NCBI GenBank assembly: GCA_025201345.1
Contig: JAIXMG010000012.1
Coordinates: forward strand, 620,001-684,000
DNA: 64,000 nt
Direction of reading: 5' to 3'
From: Thamnidium elegans
Lineage: Eukaryota > Mucoromycota > Mucoromycetes > Mucorales > Mucoraceae
Under the pieces are notes generated by a model. That model was not told the origin of the DNA. It did not search any database and saw nothing but the letters and a program-made list of their open reading frames with translations. The position numbers and the translations under genes are program-made. This document shows positions 23,302-39,204 of the stretch, piece by piece. Each line of letters starts with the position of its first letter. Within the stretch, counting starts at the first letter, position 1.

Positions 23302-25101
23302 TTATTTCGAATTGGTTTTTATGACTAAATTAAATCCGTATATACTAAAGCTAACACAATCTACTTGTTTACATTGAATAAAAAGTGATAAAATGTCTTT
23401 ATCCCGTAACGAATTTTGATACTCATTTTCAGTACATGTATCGTAGTCACCTCTGTTTCCAACAAACCAACGCGTCGTGTTATCCTCCACAGTCGACAAC
23501 TTTAAATACAAGCTGTTAATATGAATAGAATCACTATACGTAATGCTTGTAAACTTAGTATCTGGCATATTGATCGAGACATTATCCTTCGTCTCATCGC
23601 TTAATCGACAAGTATTAATGGCAAACTTGTCAATAAAATTTAAATGAGACGACATATCAAACAGAAACGAGTCATACACCAATAAAGTATTCAATTCCAT
23701 CTCTTGAAGAAATGGTATCTTCTTTTCTTCCAAACCAGTACCAAACGTGCGTAACAAAGTACGTGCTATATAAATAGTTTTCAAGTTGGGGCACTTGCTC
23801 AAGAAGTTAGATAATAAATCATCGTCTTGATCACCTTGATTGGCCAATATTTCGAGAACATCAACATCAACATCAAATCCCATATCCATTTTAATATGCT
23901 GAAAGTCGTCGCCATTTTGTTCAATCATACCAATACGAGGTAAGATAAACCTTGGGCTCTCCTTACCATAATTTACCTCGATATTTATTTTATCTTTTAT
24001 ATAAGTCCATATGGACAAATAAGAAGAATACCTGATCTTTTCGCTATCATGCGTGTACTGTATATCGAGATCCTTGATAATACGTTTGTTATCATAAAAC
24101 TCCATCAAGACTTGTTCAAGGTCTTCAAATGGAATATAAGTGACATACAAAAGTGAGATTCGAAGCAGATATTTGGTGAATTGAATGGCTACATCGGTAG
24201 ATAATGGCTGCACATCTCTTGCTTCTGGAATTTTCCTCGGAGTCAAACTAATCTTATTAAGGTTTGGAAACACTTGCATAACATACGAATAAATATTACG
24301 ATCGTATAAGAACCTTCTAACGTCCAGTTGTTTAATATATGACAGGACCTGAGCATTTCGATTCAACGTTACAGGCGTATGATAAGTATCATTTGTAAAC
24401 CCAACACAAACCACGTCTACGGAACGCACAGATCTAGCTTTTTTAATTTGTTGATCGACAGTATACACGTTATTGAAATCGCGTAGTTTAAAATAAACCG
24501 TGTCGACATTTGTAAAATGAGATAGCCGTTCCGTATTCTGAGCTGGTACTGGATTAGCATCATAAACCTCTAATTCGCGTAAAGTATCTTGTAAATTCCA
24601 CGCCATATCATTATACTGTACAATATCATCGTACTTTGCAGCTGGTTTAAAAGGAATGACATGTAATTTTGCAAACCGACCTTCTGACCGTTGAATTTTC
24701 ACGGCTTGCCAAACTTCATCCTGAAAGCTAAAATTGGTATATATACTGTTTATCTCTGTAAAGTACAAGGCAATTTTACGAAGGGAAGTAATAATGGTAA
24801 AAGTGTTTACATCACGTGTGGTATAATCAAACATAATATGATGAACCAGGCCCTTTGTATGAGCATCTAAATCAATCAGTAAATTTAATTGTCGTGATTT
24901 TTTTAGTATAACGCATTTATAGAATCTGGATTGAGCTAAGGAACTCCATTTTTTGCAGGTGAGTTGACACTCTAATAAACTTCGTGACGGGACACCGATA
25001 AACTTCATAGGAAATGTGGATACCATCACTTGTTTTTCAAGATGGTAAAATACGATACGTAATATATCTGTTGGTACATTATTCCAACCATCTTTTGTCA
25101 T
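23302..25101 (-). CDS. F-box protein, 599 aa
   Basis: Uninterrupted 599-codon frame. The N-terminus reads as an F-box: WNNVPTDILRIVFYHL, then SLLECQLTCKKWSSLAQSRFY. The remainder is a long leucine-rich-like region without obvious repeats of fixed length (for example CPNLKTIYIARTLLR, LNLLIDLDAHTKGLVHHI). F-box proteins recruit substrates to SCF ubiquitin ligases through Skp1. Single-exon F-box plus LRR-like proteins form large, fast-evolving families in Mucoromycota. No substrate can be inferred. Confidence 0.85.
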   Translation of the reverse strand: MTKDGWNNVPTDILRIVFYHLEKQVMVSTFPMKFIGVPSRSLLECQLTCKKWSSLAQSRFYKCVILKKSRQLNLLIDLDAHTKGLVHHIMFDYTTRDVNTFTIITSLRKIALYFTEINSIYTNFSFQDEVWQAVKIQRSEGRFAKLHVIPFKPAAKYDDIVQYNDMAWNLQDTLRELEVYDANPVPAQNTERLSHFTNVDTVYFKLRDFNNVYTVDQQIKKARSVRSVDVVCVGFTNDTYHTPVTLNRNAQVLSYIKQLDVRRFLYDRNIYSYVMQVFPNLNKISLTPRKIPEARDVQPLSTDVAIQFTKYLLRISLLYVTYIPFEDLEQVLMEFYDNKRIIKDLDIQYTHDSEKIRYSSYLSIWTYIKDKINIEVNYGKESPRFILPRIGMIEQNGDDFQHIKMDMGFDVDVDVLEILANQGDQDDDLLSNFLSKCPNLKTIYIARTLLRTFGTGLEEKKIPFLQEMELNTLLVYDSFLFDMSSHLNFIDKFAINTCRLSDETKDNVSINMPDTKFTSITYSDSIHINSLYLKLSTVEDNTTRWFVGNRGDYDTCTENEYQNSLRDKDILSLFIQCKQVDCVSFSIYGFNLVIKTNSK

Positions 25102-25661
25102 AATAAAAATGAAATAAAATAAAATGAAGAAAAAAGAAAGAAAAAAAGAAAATGGTTTTTATTTGTTATTTTATAAGTATTTCATGTTTATCGACTCTGT
25201 GTAACAAATATGCTCTACTTTAAAACAATGGCCGTTTGGTTCTTTATCTACTCTGTAGCGTCCATTTACTACAAAATAGCTTCCAATGATGATAGACCTA
25301 CTATTAAATGTATTTTACACCCAACTTATCTGAGAACAAAACAATAGAACAGACACGTCTCACTTCGTGGGAGTAAGATCAAAAATACACACACACACAC
25401 ACACAGAAAAAAAAAAGTTAAATGAAAAATTCCTTTTTTTTTAAAAAAAAAAGGGGGGTAGCATTCCATCCAAACCTATTAGTACCTATATAAAATATGC
25501 TTGATAAATATACAGTGTACAACCTCTGTTGCTGAGTAAAAAAAAAAAAGGTATTGTACTTTAGTAACGACGTCATTTATTTGTGATATGATGTTTAAAA
25601 AAAAAAAAATCGTGTAATTCAACTTTTTTTTTCTTTTTCTTTTTTAACACAAAAATAAAAT
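25102..25661. other. Intergenic, divergent promoters
   Basis: About 560 bp between the divergent F-box and Gvp36-like genes. It has a CA microsatellite (about 25391-25404), a T/A dyad tract at about 25434-25452 and a pyrimidine-rich stretch immediately before the start at 25662. No defined regulatory motif is recognised. Confidence 0.5.
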
Positions 25662-26891
25662 ATGGATCAACCAGGTGGAATTAAAGTAGTTGATGCCGAA
25701 CCTCAACAAACACCCAACGCTCAAGCTTCATCTATGAATGCCAATGCTCTCTTAAACAATACTTTGGATGGTTTTGCCAACTTGAGTTCTCGTTTTAATC
25801 CTTTTGCACAAAAGCTTAATAAGGGACTTGGTCAAGTGAGACAGGTAATATATAAAATGCCAAGCTTTTATAAAAAGAGTGCTAACATTTTTTTTTTTTA
25901 AAAAAAAAAAATCATTTAGTATGCTCAAGAAAAGTTAGGTACAGCTGAGAATGTTACAGAATTACCTCAAGAGTACAAGGATTTAGAAAAGGTAGAAATT
26001 TTTGATAGAAAGAAAAGGTTATGGCATATTTTACTAACACATTATCATCATGAAGCGCCTTGACGCTGTTCGTACCGTTCAAACCAATTTACTCAAGGTA
26101 TCTCGTACCTACAGCAACTCATCTTACGACTACCCAGTTCAACTTCAAGAATCCTTGATTGGTATGACAAACACCGTAACAAACACCGTAACCCGCGAGA
26201 TCCAACATTTAGCATTATCCTCTACCACATCTGCCGCCGACCGTGCTGCTGCTGCCACCGCGCCTACCACCACCACCACTACCATCGAAGAGCCCAAGAC
26301 CTTGCTTCACGGTCTTGCTCGTGTTGCTGCCCAAGGTTCTGAATCCATTGGTGTTGACGAACCTTTAGGTACCGCTTTGTTTAAATACGCCACCATTACC
26401 GAAAAGGTAGCTGATGCTCGTGTTAAGATGGATCACCAGATTGTCGAAAAGTTCAATAAGCCTGTCCAAAGCACTTTGAACTCTTCTATCGAACAAGCTT
26501 TAAAGGCTAGACGTAACGTACAATCCATTCGTTTATCTCTTGACGCATGTAAAGCAAGATACAGATCTGCTCGTCCTGAAAGATCTGAGGTTGCTAGATT
26601 GGAGGTTGAACAGGCTGAAGATCAATTTGTTGCTGCTGTTGAAGAAGCTACCAACTTGATGAAGGCTGCCCTTGAAAACGTAAGTATCATATAAATGGGA
26701 GATATGTGTGTAAATAGGTGACTAAATATTATGTGTGCGTGTAGCCTGAACCTTTCCGTAATTTGGCTGATTTGGTCGCTGCTCAACTTCAATACTTTAA
26801 GGAAGCACAAGAGCTTTTATCTGATCTTGCACCTGAATTAGATGAAATTCAAGTTACTCAAGAATCATTGTATAGAAACAACCGTGCTTAA
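25662..26891 (+). CDS. GVP36: Gvp36-like BAR-domain protein
   Basis: Four exons (25662-25844, 25920-25991, 26056-26679, 26745-26891) encode 341 residues. The pattern SSRFNPFAQKLNKGLGQVRQ, then YAQEKLGTAENVTELPQEYK, and the long helical remainder ending in FRNLADLVAAQLQYFKEAQE matches fungal Gvp36-type BAR proteins. These bind and curve Golgi and endosomal membranes. A low-complexity Ala/Thr stretch (about residues 150-175) interrupts one helix. The second intron ends in ATGAAG, an A-type 3' splice site fixed by the frame. Confidence 0.88.
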
Positions 26892-27132
26892 ATCACTGAA
26901 AAAAATAATAATATATGTTTTGTATAATCCTTTGCTCTTTTTTTTATATATATATAGAGCTTTTTAAAAATAAAAAATGAAAGCTTTTTTTTTTTCCAAC
27001 CTTGTTTTTTTTTCTTGTGCCACATAATCGTCGTTTTTGTAACTTTTCATATTTGTAAACTTATCACATGAAATTGACTCCCAATTATTGCTTACTATTC
27101 TTCTTTCCATACTTTTTCTTTTAATTGCGAAA

Positions 27133-29248
27133 ATGTCTCCAAAACGAAAGAATGCAGACGACCCAGACGAGGAAATTATGATTGAAGACACAGAAAAGAA
27201 GCCACGTTCAGAATCGACTATTAGTCATTCCTCATGGATCTACAAGTTAACTGCTTCACCACCCGTAAAAAAAAATAATAAGCAACCTGCAGAGCCAACA
27301 ACAAAAGAGGTATTAGTAGACGAACCAGAGTCAACAAAAGAGGTATATATGACTGAACCAGAGCCAACCAAAGAAGCATCAGCATCAATGGAACCAGATA
27401 CGACAGATACCACCACCGCCACCAAAGAACAACAGCAAGCTGCAGGAGTTTGGTCATGGTTAGGCTATTCCGATAAAAAACCAGACGAACCAGCGGACCC
27501 AATTACCTCTAGTCAACCAAAACCATCCTACTGGAAATCATTGTTTGGCTCTGGCAATCCTTACCAACCTGATTCCGTTATTATATCCGATGATAATCAA
27601 GAAGAACAACCACCATTACCTACACCAGAAGAACATAAATCACCTCTTGAAACTACTACAACCGAGGAGCCAATCAAACCAACCGCAGAGGACACAGTAC
27701 CACCAAACTTACCTAGACAACCAAGCAGTAACAACGTAGTCTTACCTACATTCGAATCACAGTTTGAATTTGTTAATCCAGCGCCGTGCCCAGATAACCC
27801 CAGTATCTTCTGTAAAGCTATTCATGCAATCAATTCTATATTTACACAGAAATCTGATAAATCACCTCAGTGGCAAGACATTGAATATCTTTCTAATATG
27901 ATTCAAGCCATGAAAAACGATCCTGAAAATGTAGCCGATAAAAAGATATTAATTGTAGGTGTACACGGTTGGTTTCCATCAAAGGTAAAGTATACTTTTT
28001 TTCGCGTGTGCAAAACCCCTCTTTAACACTTGTAAAAATATTAGTTAGTTCGTAATGTACTTGGTGAACCAACAGGTACATCGATCAAATTCTGTGAACA
28101 AATGACATCTGCCGTAAAGACATACTTTCAACAAACGCATAATTTAGAAATTCCAGATAAAGCCATTACCAACATACCTTTACAATGGGAAGGAAAAGTA
28201 ATGGAACGAGTCAATAAATTGTATGAGTACTTGATATCCGATTGGAAACAACATTTAGAATCTGCTGATATTATTTTGTGGGTAACTCATTCACAAGGAA
28301 CACCTGTTTCTGCCATCTTATTAAAAAGCTTAATCGAAGAAAGTATAATTCAAACTGATAAACAGCCTGTTTGTATGTTGGCTATGGCCGGTATCTCTCA
28401 TGGTCCATTTCCTTCTTTAAAAGGCAATTTACTAGTAAAGGTAAAGTACTTTCAATAACCGAACAAAAAAAAAAGATCAAAAGTCCTAATCAGCTCTTTT
28501 TTAAAAGTATTTTGAGGCAGATGCAGCCAGAGAATTATTCGAATTCATGGACTCCAATTCAGAAATATCAATTCAATTCAGAGAAGCCATGGCATTTGTT
28601 CTCCAGAACAAAGTAAAGGCCGTCTTAATGGGCTCAATGCAAGACCAAGTCGTACCTCTTTACTCTGCCATTATGTCTGGTATATCGCATCCCAATATCT
28701 TACGTGCAGTTTACATTGACGGTCATATTTATTCCAAGGACGACTTTCTTATCCGACTTATTTTATTTGCAATTCGTTTACTAAATGTTGGTTTATCAGA
28801 TCACGGGTTTCTAATTCATATTAGTGAAGTATTAGCCGGTAATATATATGCATGGGAAGGTGGACATTCAACCGTATACGAAGAACTCAAGGTCTTTCTA
28901 TTACCTTTACAATACCTGTTTGAGACACCTCCTTTTGCAAACTATCAAATCAAGACACCTACGTTGTTATTAACTCAACAATTGAAAGAAACAACCGATA
29001 GAGCCAAACAAAAGGTGTTGGATAAAGTACAAGCTAGATTAGACCCATTCCAAGCTAAATTACGATTAAACCCCTTTCATTTACCATGGGCTATGCGAGG
29101 TATCTGGGACGATCCTCGCATTTTATCTGATGAGACATTAAATCATGAACTAGAAAAGCTTCAGAATTTATTTGATAAATGGAATCCTACTAGTGCAAAA
29201 TTAAAAGAAATCAAGTTTCGTTTGGAGCCTTTAAAAGCGAGATTGTAA
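27133..29248 (+). CDS. Alpha/beta-hydrolase-like protein, 662 aa
   Basis: Exons 27133-27984, 28045-28440 and 28508-29248 encode 662 residues. The first 230 residues are disordered and rich in Pro, Glu and Thr with two short aromatic motifs (GVWSWLGYS and SYWKSLFGSG). The rest looks like a lipase-type alpha/beta hydrolase: a strand plus HG motif (ILIVGVHGWFPSK), a nucleophile-like turn with Ser (ILWVTHSQGTPVS), and a late His (WEGGHSTVYE). The elbow is T-H-S-Q-G rather than G-x-S-x-G. It is probably a conserved fungal lipase-like enzyme. Substrate unknown. The second intron ends in AAAAG. Confidence 0.78.
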
Positions 29249-29456
29249 CATGAATTGATGCTGCAAATTAAGATTTACTGTATCTAATATTCTAATAAAA
29301 ACATCGACTTGCAAAGAAAAAAAGGACCGCAGTTACTGTGACTCGTAGATTGACTGTCTTTTTTTTTTTTTTTTCTTTCTTTTTTTTTAAAAAAAAAAAC
29401 TGTAGATCTATTTATCTTTTTTTTTATATATATTCAATTTACATTTAAATAACAAG

Positions 29457-31918
<2,462 letters not shown>

Positions 31919-32165
31919 ATCTTTCTTTCTTCTAGTCTCGTAACCGTTCATAAATAATTTCTTTTTTCTCCCCTTCATTTTTTTTTTTTTACCGTAGTCG
32001 ATTTTGTTTTAAAACCATTTTTTTATTTTAGCTTTCGATATACAATTAGATTAAACTAAAAATTAAAATATATAAATTTATATCCTTTTTTCTATTTGTT
32101 AAACTAAAAAATATAGGTGAAGATTCTTGATACATGTTCTATTTACACGTTCAGCAAAAAGCAAG

Positions 32166-32202
<37 letters not shown>

Positions 32203-34896
32203 CATGAATCAAGTTGAACGCACAGATGTGTGTAACTAAACGTACATTATAAAACAAATGGTAGTATAGATATGATTAAGCAGATCATATGAGTAAAGTG
32301 ACTTCACTAATATGTATTCAAGTGTTCGTTAAGTTGTATTTGAGCATACAGTAATATAAAAACATAAGACTCTAAAACAATCATATTATTCGATTGATAG
32401 CTAAGTTGGAAGTTGGGATTTTATTGAAGAAGAAAAAAAAAAAAAAAAAAAAAAAACTGTTTCATTTAATATAATATATTAAGCAAGAGAAGAAAGGGGC
32501 AATGTAAAACACGTGAATCTTATTTCCATGGCCATATATTTTATTTTCGTTAAACAACTCTAGTAGTAAAATCAATCTCGTTTTCAGTAAAGGCTATAGG
32601 TGTTTATACATTAATAGTAAATGTTATTACTTTGTGCAATGACTCTTTTTGTATCCTTTATTTACAGGTATGTTTATTTCGTTTAAAATCACTATGAACG
32701 CGTCCCGGGAACACGATCCGAAAGCTATTAAATTATAGCACTTAAAAAAAAAAAGTGTGAATTTCATGCAAATTGTTGGTACTCATAAAATGACAATAAA
32801 AAGTGAGAGAGAAAGACCTGTGCTTATTATCCTCCCCTAAAAAAAGATAAAAGTAAATAGCTTAGATTAACTTCAAAAAAGCATTTTGAAAATATGCTCT
32901 TAGTCATCACATTGAAACAAATTTAGTAAATGTGTTCGGACCGAAGCTGATCACCAAGGTTTTTTTTTATGAATATCAAACCTTCATGTGTTAAAACATT
33001 ATTATTGTTATTGATCTAATGGATCCCAGATAATACATCCCCCTTTAAATAATTACCATCACCTTAATTATTTCTCGCCCCAGCTAAAATTCAAATTGCG
33101 TCAAATTATGTAATCTTCCGTACTTAATACTTGACGGATCACTTATCTTCCTGTATTGTACAAGATAATGTTATGTAATAAAAAATAAAGAAAATGGATC
33201 ATTCATGGCTTTTGATACGCGGGAGATGCCGCTATTTTATATATATATATAAATAAAGTAAACATTATAAAAACAATTAAATACTCGATAAGCGGATGTC
33301 AATATACAATTATATTAAATACATTCAAAACCAGCCCACCTCCCCCCTTTTTTTTTCATATGACATGTTAAAAATACGGCTGTATAATATGAGATCAATT
33401 TTTTTTTATAATTATGAGAAGCATGGCGTAATACGGAGATTCACTTTCAATGACCCGAAATTTTCCTTTACCCCGCCTTTCGTACATAGAATGGAAATAA
33501 TAACTGACTTATACATTAAAAAGTCTATATAGTAATCAAATGTGTATGCGTATATTGATTGCTTATCAATTTAATAATAATAATGACCTGAATATTTATA
33601 TGTAGAGATAATGCCGTGGCAAAATGCTATTTTTTAAATAAGAATGAATTAACGCTACAAGTTTTTAATAGATCACAAGTTTTATTAGATCCAGTACACT
33701 GATAATCACAGTATGCACTTAATTAAAAAAACACCACACATACATATAGTGGTATGATAAAGAGAAAGCTTCCTTAAATTACTAACTGGAGATTTCTCAT
33801 TATTCTAAAGAAAAACTAGCATCAAATGATTTCTTTACGATAAGTTTTTTTTACCTAGAATTAGAGATACCTTGTATCCTGGTTACGAAATAAGGGAAAA
33901 TTTCCCTTTGTACTATGCATAAAATAAACGATGTGTGATAGCAGCGTGCGAGAACGAAACCCTGAAAGTAAAAACAAAAGTATAACACAGCATGAAAACA
34001 CACAGAAAAAAAAAAGCGGTGATACAAATGAATTAAACTTTTTTTACATATGTAAATTGGCCAAAAATAGTATCAAGAATGACATGAATTATGCAATTTT
34101 GACATGTGAAAAAAATAATACTGGATTTTATGATCGTTGTAATATCTAAAAAAAAAAAAAGAGCAATGATACCAGTATACTCCTTAAATGGCATCATACC
34201 AAATGAAATATTCTTCTGTCTGTAACGCGTTTTAATTAAAATTGCCGTTTACTTCCTAAAGCAGTAGTATACATGTTACCGAACGGATAATTAAATAAGC
34301 GAATGTTGCACATTTGAGATTTCCAATTGATTCATAATCAAGGGCTGAAGAAGATTAGTGTGCCACGCTCTTTTTTAAAATTATTTGTTTGCTTCAGTAA
34401 ACATGAAACAGGGGGAGAGGGGGCTATATTTGGTTTGAATATTAGAAACTTAAAATTTTTTTATCAAACACATGTGTGTGTGTGTGTGTAGAAAGCATGT
34501 AAATATATATATATATAATGTACAACAGTTACCACATTAAAAGCATAAATCTTGGTACCCCTTGTGTCTAAGTACTCTTTTTTTTTTTAAAAAAAACCCC
34601 CCCAGAGGGAAAATGTCACTTTAATTTTAAGCGTTTATTTATTTAATAAATGTGTGATACTTATTAGTCATCAATAGCGTATTTAGAGAGAAAGAATTTA
34701 TTATGTAGAAAAAAAAAAAAAGGTGATTTTATGCAGTGACAAGAGAAAGAGAAAAAAAAAGAAAAAATTGCTAAAATAAGTGTTATATGTTACGTTATAT
34801 ATGATACATTATTTAAATATAAGAAGGGTGTGAGAGAAACGATTAAGTAGAAATAAATAATTTTTTTTTTTTGTGTGGGGAAGCATGTGTTTCCTC
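31919..34896. other. 3-kb gene desert
   Basis: The largest gap in the window. Two short open frames (33296-33532 and 33931-34149) have no recognisable content, atypical AT-only codon use and no splice partners, so I leave them uncalled. Simple repeats present: (AT)n at about 32169-32201, an A-run at about 32436-32457, (TG)n near 34473-34488, and T-run/A-run followed by C-run near 34579-34604. No tRNA-like or rRNA-like sequence was seen. Confidence 0.55.
32169..32201. repeat. (AT)n microsatellite
   Basis: Uninterrupted alternating TA dinucleotides of about 33 bp in the gene desert downstream of PRP43. Confidence 0.9.
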
Positions 34897-35719
34897 TTAT
34901 GAAACGTTGCTTGGAGTAGATTCTGGAGTTGAAATATGAAGATTACGAATAGGTGGTAATAACACATTATAAAAATCATCATCATCATCTTCTACCGACG
35001 TATTATTTGTAGCTGGTTGAGTGTTTGTATAAGTCATTGGGTTAATCATTCGAAGTCGTTCTAACCAACTTTCTGCTCGTTGAATGGTATCGTCAAATAC
35101 ATTATGGATAGATCCCAACATTTCTGTAGATTCTTGACCAAACGATAATAGTCTTAGTGCAACATCTTCTTGTCCTTTTGTTTGTCTTTGTGAAACATCG
35201 TTTGTCGATAACGTCTCATCGGATAAAGAAGCCTATATATATATATATATTTTTTTTTTTTAGTGTTAATGTGCATACTAAAACCATTTTTTTTTTGCTT
35301 ACCCATCTGCTAGGCAAGTTCAAAATTGTTCCTCGAACAGTAGCTTTAGCTTGATAAGGTAATGCAGTGCTTGCATAACAGGTAATGATATCAATAACTT
35401 TACGTATCGTATTGACCATATCTCTTTTAATAGAAGCCAAGATCATAGGCTGTTGCTTTTGTTGAGGTGTAGTTGCTAAGGAAACCAAAAAATTACGAAG
35501 TAAAGCCATTTGCTGACCTAAATTTCGAATAGCGTATTGTAGCCAACTAAGACAATAACGAAGACATTTCATTGAATCTTCACTAACCACCGCTGCTGTT
35601 GATCCAGCTGCAGAACTAGCTCCTACAACCAATTGTTGCCAAGTAGAAGAATTGGTTGTAGTGGGTGATGTGATATAAGGTTCGGATAATTTCATCGTTG
35701 ATGTTGTTGTATAATTCAT
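34897..35719 (-). CDS. OPI1: Opi1-type transcriptional regulator
   Basis: Exons 35303-35719 and 34897-35232 (minus strand) encode 250 residues. The core matches the fungal Opi1 family: CLRYCLSWLQYAIRNLGQQM, LASIKRDMVNTIRKVIDIIT, and ATVRGTILNLPSRWA, followed by SFGQESTEML and AESWLERLRM. In yeast Opi1 represses phospholipid synthesis genes and is held at the ER by phosphatidic acid. This protein is shorter than yeast Opi1 and lacks an evident leucine zipper or FFAT motif. It ends in an acidic patch. Role in lipid gene control is inferred from family membership. Confidence 0.85.
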
Positions 35720-36340
35720 TTATTTAAAAAAAGAAATTAAAAAAAAAAAAAAAAAAATTAAAAAAAACTTTTTTTTTTTTTTTTATATCTGATTTGAATT
35801 TTTTTTTTTTCACATGTCAAGTTTTTTCGTCCTCCTATTTACAATCACGATATATTTGAATGGGGCGGAGCTAAAACAATAATTTCGCGTGCTTACTTGT
35901 ACAAAGGCAGACCTATTGAAAGTATTGTTTGCTGTGTCAGTCGACGTACTTCAATGTATATTTTGAGGTTACTTTCTTGCGTATCAGTATTCGATAGTAG
36001 CGAACTTAGATCTTCATAATTGAATTCTTTTATATACCAAGGTTTTTATTTCCTGTACGTGAAAAAGTAGTAACTACGCCACTTTCTGAACGTGTAGAAA
36101 GTCGATCACAGAAAGGTATAATCTCAAAAACAGTAATAATGCAAATATCAGCAAGATGTTGGAAATTACAATACCGATAAGTCATCAATCTTTGTTCCTT
36201 GCCCTATTATTACATATATTGCCACAGCAAATAAATCCGTTCAAAGTGAAATATCATAAATATCTGGATATATCATCATATTAAATTAAAACTGTCTCTT
36301 CATATTAAAATAAAAACTTTTTTTTTTTTAATTCAAAAGA
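35720..36340. other. Intergenic, no gene seen
   Basis: About 620 bp upstream of the Opi1 gene and downstream of the zinc-finger gene. Long A- and T-runs lie at about 35736-35755 and 35769-35784. No coding-looking frame. Confidence 0.5.
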
Positions 36341-39204
36341 TTAGTTATCAGCATCTTGTGGTAAATCCCACTGCACCCTTTTCTTCTTCTTCTTCATAAG
36401 GACAAGTTTCTTCTCATGACCTTCAGTTAAATGAATTTGATATAACAAATTATCATAAAATATATCATTACATTCATTACACCGCAATATTCTCATTTCT
36501 GCAGTATCCTTGGCATCCGTCTTTTTTTTTTGGATTGCACGCTTGCGTGGCTCAACACTTTTCTGTTTCTTGCTATCACGTCTACTTTTCTCTGCAGCAA
36601 ACGACGGCAGTTCATCTTGGCCAGCATATTCTTTTACCGTCAAATACATATGATGCACTCGACCCAAATGATTTTGATACTTGCCTCTGCTCTGAAACAT
36701 CTTGTCACAAGCTTTACACCAATTACTCGTATCATTTGCATCCGGCACATCTTCATTATAATCGATACTGACTCTTTTTCTACTCGCTACGTTTTCGATT
36801 TTATGACTGAACCTCATATGAATTAAAAGCTCTCGTTTCGAGAAATAGGTCGTATCACATTCGCCACATGAATGCTTTAAGACTCGAGGAGAAGTTCGAG
36901 CAGCAACAGCCGTTACTTTCTTGACTTTTGATGGTGAGTGCCCCCGTAGATTTTCTCGTTCAGGATCTGTCTTGATACTATACTTTGGTAAATTCATAAG
37001 ATGTCTGACCCTTAAATGTTTACGATAACTATACTTTGACGAATAAACTCGATCGCAAGACGCACACCAATTACGAGGATCACCAACGTCCGGCTCTACA
37101 CTGCTTCTTTGATGAATAGGTAACTTGGACCGCTTAGGTGCTTCTTCCGGTAGCGTCATATTGTGTATTTGAATCAAATGTCTTCGAAAAGTGTGATCAG
37201 ACGCGTATTTTCTTTTACACGCCGTACATGTGTTTACAGGTCCATTTAAATCAGGCGTCTCATTTAAATTAATCCAATCATGCAAGTATAATTTCTCTCC
37301 CTGTGGTTTGACACCGTGAACTCGAGCCATGTGGAATTGGTAGCGACGACCAACTCTAAACGTCGTTTGACAGCTATCACATGTATACGTCTTACGTTTG
37401 CGTGAAACCACCGCTTTAGGTTTTGGTAAATTATCTTCTGTTTCTGGTTGCTCGGCTTCAGGAACATGCAACCCATGCACATCCATCACATGAGCTCTAA
37501 AGATGCGTTTAGAATGATACTGTCGGTCACAAAAACCGCACCTATTTTCAGACGCATCACTACTATTGAGAACTGTAGACACCGTGGCTGCCCTAGATAC
37601 TTTAGCGTTTTGAAAATGCTCCGAATGTACACGAGCCAAATGAAGTTTAAATAAACGTTCACTTGCATACACACGCTCACACGCCGTGCACGTATTATCG
37701 GAATTATTGATATCTGGCACGCCATCGTAATTGACCTTACTTACCAAAATACGATGAGGGACCCCATGCTGTTTGATCAAATGCGCTATAAAAGTTTCTC
37801 TTCGTGTAAACTTTCTCACACAAGCGGCACAATAATGATTGGGATCATTAATATCGGGTGTTTTGTTCCCATATCGATCTGGAAACTCGAACCTATGTCT
37901 GCACTCTGAAAGCTTATAGTCATTTGGTTTAGACCATCTATTACAAATGAGACACGGGTTGTCGTTGATATCTAGTTGCGCGTTTTCAATCGATACATAT
38001 GGTTGGTGTAGTTCCACCGAATCTTCATTTTGCAGCTCATCATATCCATTTTGTTCAGTGCCTCCTTCATTCACCTCTTCCTTGTGTTCCTGGAGTTGCT
38101 CCAACAAATTTGACACGATACCATTCAGCGGCTTTTGTCTATGCTCCAGCTCTTGCAATAACTGAGCTATGGTGTCCTTCAACTTTTTCTGATTCTGTTT
38201 ACTCGCCACCTTTGATTTCTGTCGACTTACTTTCCCAGACTGTACTTTCAACGAAGCCAAGATATACCCATGCCGAATCGACCGCAAATGTTTTTTATAT
38301 GACGTACGCGCCAGCGTAATTTGACACGTCTCGCATCGTTTACTGTTAGCAAGTACCACTTCCGGATTCTCCACCGGAGCCGCCTTCTTCAAATAATTTT
38401 TAGATGAGATCCGATCATAAAAGGTCTTGTTACGCCCCGAGCGATACGTATCCGGTGGGTGCTGGTGTAAAATACCATGCTGTTTCAACACATGCTGCCA
38501 GAAACTATCCTGGTTTCGAAACGTATACTCACACGCATTACAGAAATAATGTGGGTGGTTCAAATCCGGTACTAATTCCGGATGATGTACTTGAATCGGA
38601 TACGGCTCCAATTCCATATTGATCGCATGCACCCGGACCAAATGAGTAAAGAAATCATTTTTGCGAACAAACGTAAACTGGCACTGCGTACAGTAGTTGA
38701 ATTCATTGGCTGTAGGTGGTATCTCGTCTTGTACAATCTTGAGCTGATCAAGCGGTACAGCCCCCGTTTGATGTATCACCGCCATATGTCGGTCAAAACT
38801 AACCGCTGAAGGGAACTTAAATTTGCAGTCTTCGCAACAAAGAGAATCTGTATCGGATTCACTTTCCGAAGGATGGACGCGTACCATATGTGTCCAATAC
38901 CTAACTTCCTTCTTGAAGCATTTATTACATTGTTTGCAGTGATATTGGAGTCTGGTTTGGTGTTCTAAAAGAGCTTCTTTTGTATTAAACACAGCAGTGC
39001 ATATTTGACAAGACACTTGCGTAAAAAGAAAAGAAAAGAAGAAAAAAAAAAGTTACTTTTTTTATGTTGCAAATAATAATAGTAAAACTTACCATCATCA
39101 ATGGCTTGTGCGCACTCTGGACGATCTCTTACATTCCCGTACAAGATATCTTTGTTAAGATCTTCCTCTTGCTTAATTTCAGTTTGTGTCGCGTCTAGTC
39201 TCAT
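36341..39204 (-). CDS. Multi-C2H2 zinc-finger protein, 928 aa
   Basis: Exons 39093-39204 and 36341-39015 (minus strand) encode 928 residues. At least thirteen finger modules of the form C-x2-C-x12-H-x4-H are spread through the chain, for example CTQCQFTFVRKNDFFTHLVRVH-type units, CTACERVYASERLFKLHL, CGFCDRQYHSKRIFRAHV and CASCDRVYSSKYSYRKHL. Instead of the TGEKP linker the fingers are separated by 20-60 residues, and many are preceded by a PD-(I/L/V)-N-(D/G/H)-P-like segment ending shortly before the first Cys. The C-terminus is strongly basic. An intron with 3' site CGCAAG lies just before the first finger. DNA or RNA binding is likely, target unknown. Confidence 0.87.

Noticed and set aside
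33296..34149. Two short ORFs in the 3-kb desert
   Set aside because: No recognisable content, no splice partners and codon use equal to background.
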